Part shown: positions 1 to 8,056 of the stretch, piece by piece | Position numbering within the stretch: the stretch's first letter is position 1 | How the letters are laid out: every line of letters begins with the position of its first letter | NCBI GenBank assembly: GCA_900766815.1 | Contig: CAAFWV010000021.1 | Coordinates: forward strand, 1-8,408 | From: Lachnospiraceae bacterium | Lineage (GTDB): Bacteria > Bacillota > Clostridia > Lachnospirales > Lachnospiraceae | DNA length: 8,408 nucleotides | Reading direction: 5' to 3' | The notes under the pieces: generated by a model | What the model saw: the letters and a program-made list of their open reading frames with translations, nothing else | Database searches by the model: none | What the model was told of the DNA's origin: nothing | Made by a program: the position numbers and the translations under genes

Positions 1-599
1 CGATGTATCTGCTTGCCTGTGTTAAATGGAATAAGTGGGTAATCGGCGCACTCGGAGTTCTGGGTGTGACAGGAATAGTATTTCGTAAGAAGTTTATTGA
101 ACTTGCACTTATCCTGTATCCCAGCTACAGGGATACGGTATACATAGAGCAGACAGGAAGCCTAAGAGAGAATCTGCCGATAATAGGCCGCTGCATCTTG
201 GTGCTTGTGTTATGCGCTGTGACATACAAGGTTTCGATTGAGGGTAATGTGGGCAGTCAGGCTAAGAGAGGCAATGTCAATATTGGTAACAGGACCTATA
301 TGAATCTTAGCATAATGGCTGTTATCTTATATGTAACTACCTGGTGGCTGCCTCTCGTAACGAGATTCGGCTATTACATGATAACACCTCAGCTTCTGCT
401 TATTCCGGGCGTGATTCACTCAGTTGAGGAGAGCGACCCCGAGAAGGCTAAGAAACTGAAGTGGGCGGTTTGCCTGGTGGCGGTGCTATATTTTGCTTAC
501 TTCTTGATGACGGCTGACCGCGAGGGTGTGAGAGTGCTTCCGTACAAATCATGGCTTTTCGCGGACAGATACTGGCTCAACCAGACCGATACCTTCTAA
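1..599 (+). CDS. EpsG-like polysaccharide polymerase, C-terminal part (5' truncated by the window)
   Basis: This reading frame is open from the window edge to a TAA at 597-599. The ATG at position 3 is probably an internal Met, because EpsG-family proteins are usually around 350-400 residues and only about 198 are visible. Hydrophobic segments lie near visible residues 13-27, 62-77, 101-119, 124-139 and 153-170, so this is a polytopic membrane protein. The stretch around residues 97-138 (NRTYMNLS, then WWLPLVTRFGYYM) and the end motif VLPYKSWLF fit the C-terminal half of EpsG proteins, which are thought to polymerise lipid-linked repeat units on the outer face of the membrane. Only 11 bp separate it from the next glycosyltransferase, which suggests co-transcription. 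The family call rests on motif resemblance. Another Wzy-type polymerase or an O-antigen ligase is the alternative. Confidence 0.72.
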   Translation, partial: MYLLACVKWNKWVIGALGVLGVTGIVFRKKFIELALILYPSYRDTVYIEQTGSLRENLPIIGRCILVLVLCAVTYKVSIEGNVGSQAKRGNVNIGNRTYMNLSIMAVILYVTTWWLPLVTRFGYYMITPQLLLIPGVIHSVEESDPEKAKKLKWAVCLVAVLYFAYFLMTADREGVRVLPYKSWLFADRYWLNQTDTF

Positions 600-610
600 G
601 AGGGAAATAA

Positions 611-1483
611 ATGTTTGATATTCTTGTTGTGACCTACAATTCGGGAGAAAAACTAAAGACTACGTTAGACAGTATCTACGCGCAGGACTTCTGGGACTAC
701 CGCGTGGTTATTAAGGATGGCGCGTCGACTGATGGCAGCTTAAGAAATCTTTGCGACAGTGGATACTTCGATGATTTTCGAAGTGCCAGAACTACGATAA
801 TCGAGGAGCCCGATAAGGGAATCTATGATGCGATGAATGTGGCGGTTAGGTCGCTACAGGTTTGGGGAGAGGATGAAACCCCGGGGACATGTGGCGAATC
901 TGATTGTGTGCGTAGCGAGTACGTTATTTTTATGAACTGCGGCGATACTTTCTCGGATAGGCAGGTCCTGGGTGATGTGAATGATTATATTAAGGAGCAG
1001 GAACTTGAAGCATGCAGCTTGAATATCTTCTATGGCGACCAGTATAATCTGCTGACAGATACAAGGGTGAGCTCCGCTCCGAAGATAAATGATTTTGCGC
1101 TGTTTCGCAATGTTCCCTGTCATCAGGTGTGCTTCTATGACAGGCGATTGTTTAAGAAGAGAGGCTATGAGACCTCATACAGGGTACGCGCTGACTATGA
1201 GCACTTCCTCTATTGTATTTACGAAGAGGGTGCGAAGGCACATCATATGGAGCGTGTGGTCTGCAGATATGAGGGTGGCGGTTTCTCAGAGACTGAAGAG
1301 AACAGAAGGCAGTCTCAGATAGAACACCGTAAAATAACCGACAGATATATGGGGAGGAAGGCTGCTAAGTATCGAATGATTATGGTACTTACACTTCAGC
1401 CGCTTCGAACTCGTATGGCGGAAAGCGAGAGGTTCTCAAAAGTGTATAACAAGGTTAAGTCTTTGGTATACGGGTCAAAATGA
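611..1483 (+). CDS. Family 2 glycosyltransferase (WcaA/WcaE-like)
   Basis: This 290-residue enzyme is predicted to be cytoplasmic and to transfer a sugar from a nucleotide-sugar to a lipid-linked polysaccharide intermediate. Visible GT-A motifs in order are the N-terminal strand FDILVVTYNS (2-11), KDGASTDGS (35-43) for nucleotide binding, EPDKGIYDAMN (66-76), and FMNCGD (107-112) in the place of the DxD metal site. NSGD is usual at that site in this subgroup, so NCGD is a mild variant. CHQ (170-172), RADYEHFL (193-200) and GGGFS (222-226) follow, as in colanic-acid-type GT2 enzymes. An acidic, Cys-containing stretch at about 86-102 sits between the EPDKGIYDAMN helix and the metal site and looks like an insertion. 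The start is supported by AGAGGG at 599-604, six bases before the ATG. Donor and acceptor sugars cannot be told from the sequence. Confidence 0.88.
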   Translation: MFDILVVTYNSGEKLKTTLDSIYAQDFWDYRVVIKDGASTDGSLRNLCDSGYFDDFRSARTTIIEEPDKGIYDAMNVAVRSLQVWGEDETPGTCGESDCVRSEYVIFMNCGDTFSDRQVLGDVNDYIKEQELEACSLNIFYGDQYNLLTDTRVSSAPKINDFALFRNVPCHQVCFYDRRLFKKRGYETSYRVRADYEHFLYCIYEEGAKAHHMERVVCRYEGGGFSETEENRRQSQIEHRKITDRYMGRKAAKYRMIMVLTLQPLRTRMAESERFSKVYNKVKSLVYGSK

Positions 1484-1556
1484 AATAATACAATTTAGAT
1501 AATACTGATTGAATATCTATATTGAATAACGCGATAAAAAATCATGACTGAATAAT

Positions 1557-2846
1557 ATGAAGATTCTATGGTTGCTCAATGAGCTGCCACCGATGGTGGC
1601 CGGACAACTGAATAGAGAAGGAAGCAATAAAGAGGGCTGGATTAGCGGAGCACTTTCTAGGATTATCGAAGATGATACATTATCGCTTTCGATTGCTTAT
1701 CCCGTCGGAAGCGAAGATGAAGTTAGAAACAGTGAGGTCACACTTGGCTTAAGTGTAATTAAGTGCTTCGCTTACTACGAGGATAGAAAACATCCTGAGA
1801 GATACAGTTTGCTGGCTGAGTCGAGGTTTGGTCAGATACTTAAGGCTGATAAGCCTGATATCGTTCATATCTTTGGAACTGAGTATGGTCACACACTGGC
1901 GATGGTTAAGACAATCGATAGCCTTGGTGAGTCAGCTCCACATATGCTAATCGGAATCCAGGGTGTAATTTACCGCTGTGGCGAGGAATATACCTGTGAC
2001 CTTCCGGATGAGGTTGTGAACGGATATACATTCAGGGATATAATTAAGAATGATAATATAGCCAACCAGCAGGCCAAGTTCTTGGAGCGCGGAGAATGGG
2101 AGAAGGAAGCCATAAGGAACTGTCCGAATATTACGGGCAGAACCGACTTCGATAAGAATATTGTCGAGGGGTTGAACGTCAGTGCCCGCTATTTTGCCAT
2201 GAATGAAACCTTAAGAACGCCGTTCTATGAAGGAAGGTGGGACATCACCTCATGTGAAAAACATGTGTTATTCGTAAGCCAGGCAGACTACAGTCTGAAG
2301 GGCTTTCATATCGTGTTGGAGGCAATGTCGGCGATAAAGAACAAGTTCCCGGATGTGAGGGTGCGAGTGGCAGGAGCCAATATCTGCGCGACGAACAGTC
2401 TTAAGGATAGGATAAAGATTGGCAGCTACGGGAAGTATCTGAATAATCTGATTAAGTCCTATGGGCTGGAGGGTAAGGTGGAGTTCCTAGGCAGGCTTGA
2501 CGTGGAGGCGATGAAGCGTGAGTATCTGCGCTGTCATACCTATGTGTGCGCGTCGTCGATTGAGAATTCACCCAATTCCATGGGTGAAGCGATGCTTCTG
2601 GGCGTGCCGGTGGTTGCAAGCCGTGTCGGTGGAATCCCGTCGCTGATTGCAGAAGAGGAAGAGGGACTGCTCTTTGAGGCATGCAACGCGGACGGTCTTG
2701 CGGAAGATATTATCAGAATCTGGAAGGACGATAACCTTGCGATGAAGCTGTCGGCTAAGGCAAGGGAGAGAGCTGTACTTACGCATGATGCTGATGCAAA
2801 CTTTAGGCGACTGATAGAGATATACGAAGAGATTTGTAAGAATTGA
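1557..2846 (+). CDS. Family 4 glycosyltransferase (GT-B fold)
   Basis: This 429-residue retaining glycosyltransferase is of the GT4 type. The N-terminal Rossmann-like domain begins MKILWLLNELPP and contains DIVHIFGTEYGH (101-112), a typical acceptor-domain strand and loop. NITGRTDFDK lies at 191-200. The C-terminal donor domain starts around LFVSQADYSLKGFHIVLEAM (238-257) and continues with VEFLGRL (308-314). It then has the E-x7-E motif ENSPNSMGE (E336 and E344), followed by AMLLGVPVVASRVGGIPSLI, which binds the nucleotide-sugar. Length is normal for the family. It is separated from the upstream GT2 by 73 AT-rich bases. I see no clear Shine-Dalgarno sequence before the ATG at 1557, but the start fits the family N terminus. 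It probably adds one sugar of the repeat unit. Specificity is unknown. Confidence 0.9.
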   Translation: MKILWLLNELPPMVAGQLNREGSNKEGWISGALSRIIEDDTLSLSIAYPVGSEDEVRNSEVTLGLSVIKCFAYYEDRKHPERYSLLAESRFGQILKADKPDIVHIFGTEYGHTLAMVKTIDSLGESAPHMLIGIQGVIYRCGEEYTCDLPDEVVNGYTFRDIIKNDNIANQQAKFLERGEWEKEAIRNCPNITGRTDFDKNIVEGLNVSARYFAMNETLRTPFYEGRWDITSCEKHVLFVSQADYSLKGFHIVLEAMSAIKNKFPDVRVRVAGANICATNSLKDRIKIGSYGKYLNNLIKSYGLEGKVEFLGRLDVEAMKREYLRCHTYVCASSIENSPNSMGEAMLLGVPVVASRVGGIPSLIAEEEEGLLFEACNADGLAEDIIRIWKDDNLAMKLSAKARERAVLTHDADANFRRLIEIYEEICKN

Positions 2847-2920
2847 GCTTTTTATGAACTTATTCTGATTTTATTTTGAACTTGAGAGAATCCGAAACCG
2901 GTTATTGCGATAAAGCTTTT

Positions 2921-2927
2921 GGAAAGG
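2921..2927 (+). promoter_or_regulatory. Ribosome-binding site that decides the start of the second GT4 gene
   Basis: GGAAAGG lies 11 bases before the ATG at 2939 and is the best purine-rich site near either candidate start. It supports the shorter protein over initiation at the TTG at 2876. Confidence 0.6.
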
Positions 2928-2938
2928 TTGTTACAGAT

Positions 2939-4180
2939 ATGAGAATTACCATGGTTTCCAACTACATAAATCATCATCAGCTGCCTTTCTCGGATGCAAT
3001 GTATGAATTGTGCGCGGAGTATACCTTTGTACAGACCATGCCCATGGAACAGAAGAGAATTGATATGGGCTGGGGAGTGGATCCGACAACAATACCATAT
3101 GTTATTGAAAGCTATAAGGAGCGGGAAAAGGCTGAGAAAGCTATTGATGAATCTGACCTCTTAATCGTCGGATGGATTGAGGACGAGGATATTGTTGAAG
3201 ACAGGCTTAGAAGCGGTAAGCCGGTCTTCAGAATCAGTGAGCGAATATACAGAGAGGGCCAGTGGAGGTTCATATCCCCCAAGGGTCTGGTGCGCAAGTA
3301 CCGTGAGCATATCAGCCTGAAGAAGTATCCGGTTTATCTTCTGTGTAACGGTGCCTATGTGGCCTCGGATTATAAGCTTATCGGCGCATATCCGCACAGG
3401 AAGTACAGGTTTGGCTACTTTCCGCCGTTTAGGAAGGTTATGAATGTAAGTGAGCTTCTGGATAAGAAGGCTAAGCTTAATACGGTGACCATTGAGCATC
3501 CGGAGGAGCTTCCCATTCAGGGACTTGTGCTGACTAAGGAAGAGATTAACATCGTATGGGCGGGCCGCTTCATTGAACTCAAGAATCCCGGCTTCATGAT
3601 TCGTCTGGCTGATGACCTGAGCAGGCGTGGCATCCGCTTCCATATACATATGATCGGCTCGGGTGAGCTTGAGGAGGCGCTCAAGGCGGAGGCCAAATAC
3701 AGGCTCATTGACCATTACATTACCTTCCATGGTATGCTTTCCCCCGAGGCGACAAGGGATATGATGGAGCAGTGCCATATCCATATCTTCACCAGCAATT
3801 ATCTCGAGGGCTGGGGTGCAGTCGTTAATGAGGCGATGAATGCCGGCTGTGCCGTTATTGCCAATGAGGAGGTGGGCTGTGCGCCGTTCTTAATTCGAAG
3901 TGGCGTGAACGGTCTGACCTACCGGGCAACCTACGAGGACATGCTTGACAAGGTCATGTTGCTTATTAATAATCCCGGAAAAATCGCGACTCTTGGCATT
4001 AATGCCTATCGAACCATAGCCGACGAATGGAATGGCGAAGTCGCAGCGAAACGCGTAATCGAGGCGTATAAAATGATAGTATCAGCCGGTGTCAGAGTCT
4101 TTGGCTTCGAATCGGGACCGCTGTCGGTGGCTCCGATAATAAAGCCCGGCTTCTTCAAGGGTAGCAGGTTTGTGAATTAG
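2939..4180 (+). CDS. Family 4 glycosyltransferase (GT-B fold)
   Basis: This is a second GT4 enzyme of 413 residues. I place the start at the ATG at 2939, not the in-frame TTG at 2876. GGAAAGG at 2921-2927 lies 11 bases upstream of it, and the protein then opens with MRITMVSNYINHHQLPFSDAMYE, the usual beginning of this subgroup, whereas the extra 21 residues look random. The donor domain shows VWAGRFIELKNPGFMI (206-221), MIGSGELEE (238-246), ITFHGML (261-267) and the E-x7-E motif EGWGAVVNE (E290 and E298), followed by AMNAGCAVIANEEVGCAPFLI. About 30 residues follow the last helix and include a GPLSVAPIIKPGFF segment, which resembles tails of other polysaccharide-locus GT4 proteins. It is inferred to extend the same repeat unit as its neighbours. 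Confidence 0.9.
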   Translation: MRITMVSNYINHHQLPFSDAMYELCAEYTFVQTMPMEQKRIDMGWGVDPTTIPYVIESYKEREKAEKAIDESDLLIVGWIEDEDIVEDRLRSGKPVFRISERIYREGQWRFISPKGLVRKYREHISLKKYPVYLLCNGAYVASDYKLIGAYPHRKYRFGYFPPFRKVMNVSELLDKKAKLNTVTIEHPEELPIQGLVLTKEEINIVWAGRFIELKNPGFMIRLADDLSRRGIRFHIHMIGSGELEEALKAEAKYRLIDHYITFHGMLSPEATRDMMEQCHIHIFTSNYLEGWGAVVNEAMNAGCAVIANEEVGCAPFLIRSGVNGLTYRATYEDMLDKVMLLINNPGKIATLGINAYRTIADEWNGEVAAKRVIEAYKMIVSAGVRVFGFESGPLSVAPIIKPGFFKGSRFVN

Positions 4181-4266
4181 CATATGCTGCAGGGCGTGGA
4201 GTTCTTTGGGCACGAAACTTCGTAAGAGAGCTATGTAGCTATTGAAATACTGAACTATGTAAGAGA

Positions 4267-5271
4267 ATGAATAAAAAAGTATCAATAATAATACCAATTT
4301 ACAATATAGAAGAGAATCTCCTGAGAAGATGCGTTCTGTCGGTGGTGAATCAGGATTACGAGAATCTGGAGGTGATTCTTGTTGACGACGGTTCGAATGC
4401 TGAGACCAAGGCGGTCTGCGAGAAGCTTAAATGTGAGGACACCACAGGCAGAATCCGACTGTATCGTAAGGAAAACGGAGGCTCTTCATCAGCCAGAAAC
4501 TTAGGAATAAGTAAGGCAACCGGTGAATATATAGGTTTTGTAGACAGTGATGACTATGTTGACAGTGATTTCGTCAGCCTTATGATGGATGCACAGGCAC
4601 GCTTCCACTGCCCCATGATTCAGATATCCAGGGATGAGATAGACACTGATGGATGCAAGAGACCTGATGTCTGCATCCCGCCTGACAGAGAGGAGCTCAT
4701 AACAAACGAGGAGGCGGTGCGTGAGCTTCTGATGCACAGAGGGGACGCAAGCTTCTGTACCAGACTCTGCAGGAGGGAACTATTCAATAATCGCGCTTTT
4801 CCCGAAGGAAGGCTTAATGAGGACTTCGCTCTACTGCTTGATATGTTTGATGAGGTCGACAGCTTCGTGATTCTGCCGAGGCAGGCCTACCACGTCTACT
4901 ACAGGTTAAATAGCAATACGCGTAGGAAGGACAGGAGTGAGTTCAGCCGCGTATATGTGGATATTGTCGACAATGCGGATGTGGCGGAGGAACTTGTGAG
5001 TACTAAATATCCGTCGCTTAAGGTAGTTGCGAAGCGCTTCGCCCTGTACCAGAGGCTTGATTATCTGCTGCACATTCCGGTGGAGCAGATGAAAAAAGAT
5101 AATCTTTTCTACAGGAATGTGGTAAGATATCTTAGGCAAAATGTGCGGGCAACTATGACTAATCCCTATCTTACAAATAAGAACAGGGTGTATCTTGTGC
5201 TGTTGACTATAGCGCCACGTACTGTGAGAAGCCTTCACCGGATGGTGATGAGGCTTAGGGGTGTGAAGTAG
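4267..5271 (+). CDS. Family 2 glycosyltransferase (EpsJ/CpsI-like)
   Basis: This 334-residue GT-A enzyme is of the kind common in Gram-positive EPS loci. Motifs are VSIIIPIYNIEENLLRRCVLS (5-25), VILVDDGSNA (36-45) for UDP binding, ENGGSSSARNLGI (69-81), and GEYIGFVDSDDYV (86-98) with the DxD metal site. GRLNEDFALL (181-190) probably carries the catalytic base, and YHVYYRLNSNTRR (208-220) follows. The C terminus is basic, with no predicted membrane helix, so peripheral membrane association is possible. The ATG is preceded directly by TAAGAGA, with no well-spaced Shine-Dalgarno sequence. The same octamer GTAAGAGA also occurs 37 bases upstream, at 4222-4229. The gene is 86 bp after the preceding GT4 and is the last glycosyltransferase before the intergenic repeat. 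Sugar specificity is unknown. Confidence 0.9.
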   Translation: MNKKVSIIIPIYNIEENLLRRCVLSVVNQDYENLEVILVDDGSNAETKAVCEKLKCEDTTGRIRLYRKENGGSSSARNLGISKATGEYIGFVDSDDYVDSDFVSLMMDAQARFHCPMIQISRDEIDTDGCKRPDVCIPPDREELITNEEAVRELLMHRGDASFCTRLCRRELFNNRAFPEGRLNEDFALLLDMFDEVDSFVILPRQAYHVYYRLNSNTRRKDRSEFSRVYVDIVDNADVAEELVSTKYPSLKVVAKRFALYQRLDYLLHIPVEQMKKDNLFYRNVVRYLRQNVRATMTNPYLTNKNRVYLVLLTIAPRTVRSLHRMVMRLRGVK

Positions 5272-5273
5272 GT

Positions 5274-5397
5274 CTATTGTGACGATGGTTCGATTGATTC
5301 GGTGCTATTGTGATAATGGTGCAATTGATTCGGTGCTATTGTGATAATGGTTTGTTTGAGTCGCAGCTGTCGTAGAGATAGTGCAGTAGAGTTGTGA
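5274..5397 (+). repeat. 31-bp tandem repeat, three clear copies plus one decayed copy
   Basis: Copies lie at 5274-5304, 5305-5335 and 5336-5366, each starting CTATTGTGA. Copies 1 and 2 match at 27 of 31 bases, and copies 2 and 3 at 24 of 31. The stretch 5367-5397 matches copy 2 at a little over half its positions and is probably a fourth, degenerate copy. The repeat starts two bases after the stop codon of the GT2 gene and ends just before the putative YfhO promoter. The unit is not a multiple of three and shows no ribosome site, so it looks non-coding. It could be a regulator-binding array or simply a slippage product. Confidence 0.85.
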
Positions 5398-5401
5398 GCA
5401 C

Positions 5402-5421
5402 CATAATCTTGAGAGATTATG
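5402..5421. promoter_or_regulatory. Perfect 8-bp inverted repeat overlapping the putative -35 of YfhO
   Basis: CATAATCT and AGATTATG are exact inverted repeats around a four-base TGAG centre. No T tract follows on either strand, so it is not a normal intrinsic terminator. The proposed -35 (TTGAGA, 5409-5414) lies across its centre, which is where a repressor operator would be expected. The operator role is inference. Confidence 0.5.
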
Positions 5422-5438
5422 TAAGGGATTAATATTAT
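5409..5438 (+). promoter_or_regulatory. Candidate sigma-A-type promoter for the YfhO gene
   Basis: TTGAGA (5409-5414) and TATTAT (5433-5438) each match the consensus at five of six positions, with an 18-base spacer. The start site would fall near 5445, directly at the ATG at 5446, which predicts a leaderless or nearly leaderless mRNA. This fits the lack of a well-spaced Shine-Dalgarno sequence: AAGGGA at 5423-5428 is 17 bases from the ATG. Transcription from upstream genes may also read through. Confidence 0.4.
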
Positions 5439-5445
5439 CCGGAAT

Positions 5446-8055
5446 ATGAAAGAGAATGAAAAGAGCTTAAAACTGAATATGGCTCACGCCGGGATGGCAT
5501 TATTCATAACATTTGTTATGTATATTGCTATGTGTATTGTCTGCAAGATTGCGCCCTTTGGTAACAACACCTGGCTTGTATATGATATGAAGACTATGTA
5601 TGCAGACTTTATGTCATATTTCGGAAGTGTGCTTAGGGGAGAGAATAATATCTTCTATTCTTTCTCTACGACACTGGGTTCGGGTACCCTCGGATTCTTC
5701 ACGTATTTCCTTACAAGTCCGTTCATGATTATCCTGGGGTTATTGCCTGAGGGTATGCTTGTTACTGGAATAACAATTGTTATTGGAATCAAGCTTTCTC
5801 TGGCTTCCTTTACTATGGACATGTTCCTTCAGAGGTTCAGCGGAAAGAGTACCTATTTGTGCAGTGTGGCTTACGGTCTGTGTGCATATATGGTAGCCAA
5901 TGCCATGAATATCATGTGGCTGGACGTTCTGATTCTGCTTCCTATTGTCATGCTTATGACTGAGAGGCTCATACATGACGGCAAGATCTTAGGATATGTA
6001 ATAAGCATCGCAGTAAGTCTGGTACTTAATTATTATATTTCCTACATGGTGCTGATTTTTGTTCTGCTCTGGACACTGACCAGAATGTGGGTGGCCAAAG
6101 AGCGAAACATCTCACAGATTCTCTACCGCTTCGGTCTTGGAACAGTACTTGCAGTGGGTGTTGATTCGGCGCTAATCATACCGACCTTTATTGAGCTTAG
6201 GGCCAATGACATGCTTAAGGGTCAGTCGTCGGATGTGGCAACACTTGTTATGCATATCCGTTCGGGTGATATTATGTCCAAGCTGTTTTCGCTTTCTTCG
6301 GATGGAAGCGAGGTATATTGGGGCGCACCACTGTTATTTGCAGGTACCGTTATTGTAGTACTGTGCGGTTTTTATTTTGTAAATTCTAAGATCAGATGGC
6401 AGGAGAGGCTCAGCATGCTGGTGCTTCTGTTGGTATTCTTTGCTTCTTTCTATATTAATGACATGAACAGGCTTTGGCATGTGGGTGTGGAGCATACGGA
6501 GTTCCCCTACCGCGAGGCCATCATGTGTGTATTCACGCTGATTACTATTGCTTCGCACAGCGCAAGCTGTCTTAGAGAACTTAGTACGAAGCGTTTTTTC
6601 GTGGGTATGCTTCCGTCGCTTGCTCTCCTGATGGTGTTTGCGCTCAGTAGTAAGGTTGCGACGTGGAGAATAGGCATAAATGTGGTGATTGTGGTTGCTG
6701 CATATCTGACAACAGCTGTTATTATATTCTCAAAGCATCGCAGTATTCGCGTAATGGCAGCGCTTCTGCTTGTGCTGGTGCAGTTTACTGACCTGGGGCT
6801 CAATGATGTGTTTATATATAGGGCGGAGAGCGTGAAGGAGCTGACGGCTCATGAGCATAATGAGAGCAACCGGAATAACGCGGAGGCAGTGAATAGGGTC
6901 AAAGCGCTGGATTCGGGCTTCTATAGAATGGAGACCTGGTCGCCGAGCTCTGAGAATGACGCGCTTGCTTATGCCTATAATGGTGTGACGAGTCGTGATA
7001 CGGCGAGCCTTAAGTATTCGAGAAGCTTCCTGCAGAGGCTTGGATATAACGATGACGGCTCGTATGTGGAGTATGGTCATGACAATACGGTGACTGCGGA
7101 TTCGATTCTGGGAATTAAGTATCTCCTGACGCATGAGTCGCATGCGCCGAGACTTCATAAGGATTATAAGCTGGTGTGTGACGGAACGATTCAGGCATAT
7201 GAGAATCCGTATGCGCTGTCGATAGGTGTCGGAACCTATAGTCAGATGAGCGGTGAGAGTACGGATCCCTTCTCATTCCAGGAGGATATCTATTCAAGAC
7301 TCATCGGTGAGTCTGTGGAAATATTCAAGGCGGCGAAGGTGGAGGAGCGCTCAGTGTTCGCCAACAGACCCCAGAGGGAATATCAGGTCACAGCTACACA
7401 TGACGGCGAGCTGTATTTCTATATGACGGATCTCATTGATGACTTCGATAATATGGAGGTCTATGTTGACGGAGAATTCTATACCTACTATGGCAATGAC
7501 AACTGTCTGAAGGTACTGAATCTGGGATATCTTAAGCGCGGAGAGCAGATAAATATAGTAATTAAGGCTGATGATGAGGACGAATTCGGTACTGCGCTGT
7601 TTATGACAGAGGATACCGATGCGCTTCATGTTGCCTATAATCAGGTGATTCCAAGACTTGCCAATGTGGAAAAGATAAGCTCGTCGCATCTAAAGCTTAC
7701 CCTTGATTCGTCGTATACTGTGGGCGACGGAGTAAGCTCGGATGTGGGTGTATTCACAACAATTCCCTATGAAAAGGGTTGGGATGTCAAGGTTGCCGGA
7801 ATCCGTGTAGAGCCTATAGAGGCCTTCGATTCGCTTATGTACATCCCTGTAACCGAAGCACTGCAGCAGGCAGAGCTGGAGCCCGGTTCAAACCTTACGA
7901 TAGAGCTTCGCTATATCCCCGAGGGCTTAATAATCGGTGTCGCTGCATCAATCATCACCCTACTGATCATGCTTCTGGTTGTATACCTCAGACGCTCTGA
8001 AGCCGACTACTTTGAGTACGATGACGACGACGAGGTGTCGATATTGGATAAATAG
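5446..8055 (+). CDS. YfhO-family multi-pass membrane protein (GT-C-like)
   Basis: This 869-residue protein has a length typical of the YfhO family. A short basic-acidic head is followed by a first helix at about 15-34. The family signature region comes next: GNNTWLVYDMKTMYADF (39-55), with D47 as the likely key acidic residue, then STTLGSGTLGFFTYFLTSPF (74-93). Many membrane segments follow to about residue 455, including about 94-125, 156-171, 182-212, 228-246, 294-312, 322-337, 358-370, 385-400, 410-427 and 436-450. EHTEFPYREAIM (349-360) matches the conserved FPYR loop. A large extracytoplasmic region of about 370 residues follows, then a last helix near 832-855 and a cytoplasmic tail rich in Asp/Glu (YDDDDE). 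In Bacillus, YfhO works with undecaprenyl-phosphate-sugar synthases to glycosylate lipoteichoic acid. Here it is inferred to decorate a surface polymer. An alternative start at 5479 has no better ribosome site. Confidence 0.88.
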   Translation: MKENEKSLKLNMAHAGMALFITFVMYIAMCIVCKIAPFGNNTWLVYDMKTMYADFMSYFGSVLRGENNIFYSFSTTLGSGTLGFFTYFLTSPFMIILGLLPEGMLVTGITIVIGIKLSLASFTMDMFLQRFSGKSTYLCSVAYGLCAYMVANAMNIMWLDVLILLPIVMLMTERLIHDGKILGYVISIAVSLVLNYYISYMVLIFVLLWTLTRMWVAKERNISQILYRFGLGTVLAVGVDSALIIPTFIELRANDMLKGQSSDVATLVMHIRSGDIMSKLFSLSSDGSEVYWGAPLLFAGTVIVVLCGFYFVNSKIRWQERLSMLVLLLVFFASFYINDMNRLWHVGVEHTEFPYREAIMCVFTLITIASHSASCLRELSTKRFFVGMLPSLALLMVFALSSKVATWRIGINVVIVVAAYLTTAVIIFSKHRSIRVMAALLLVLVQFTDLGLNDVFIYRAESVKELTAHEHNESNRNNAEAVNRVKALDSGFYRMETWSPSSENDALAYAYNGVTSRDTASLKYSRSFLQRLGYNDDGSYVEYGHDNTVTADSILGIKYLLTHESHAPRLHKDYKLVCDGTIQAYENPYALSIGVGTYSQMSGESTDPFSFQEDIYSRLIGESVEIFKAAKVEERSVFANRPQREYQVTATHDGELYFYMTDLIDDFDNMEVYVDGEFYTYYGNDNCLKVLNLGYLKRGEQINIVIKADDEDEFGTALFMTEDTDALHVAYNQVIPRLANVEKISSSHLKLTLDSSYTVGDGVSSDVGVFTTIPYEKGWDVKVAGIRVEPIEAFDSLMYIPVTEALQQAELEPGSNLTIELRYIPEGLIIGVAASIITLLIMLLVVYLRRSEADYFEYDDDDEVSILDK

Positions 8056-8056
8056 T

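Noticed and set aside
1..9. CGATGTATC at the window start matches the array half-site
   Set aside because: It is a single 8-9 bp match inside the EpsG-like coding frame with no partner half-site nearby, so chance is sufficient.
1509..1538. Possible promoter TTGAAT-N18-GATAAA before the first GT4 gene
   Set aside because: Each box matches only four of six consensus bases in a very AT-rich stretch, and such matches are expected by chance.
1510..1554. Three TGAATA hexamers at 13- and 26-bp steps
   Set aside because: The hexamer is short and AT-rich and no dyad accompanies it, so the regular spacing is probably accidental.
2876..2938. TTG-initiated N-terminal extension of the second GT4 protein
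   Set aside because: The extra 21 residues do not resemble the family, and the ATG at 2939 has a ribosome site and a family-typical N terminus.
3161..3784. Long open frame on the - strand (207 residues)
   Set aside because: It lies wholly inside the well-supported GT4 gene on the + strand, has no family motif and is a shadow of its codon pattern.
4222..4266. GTAAGAGA repeated twice before the second GT2 gene, with an AGCTA-TG-TAGCT dyad
   Set aside because: The units are short, the dyad is only 5 bp and the second copy abuts the ATG too closely to be a ribosome site. No clear function can be supported.
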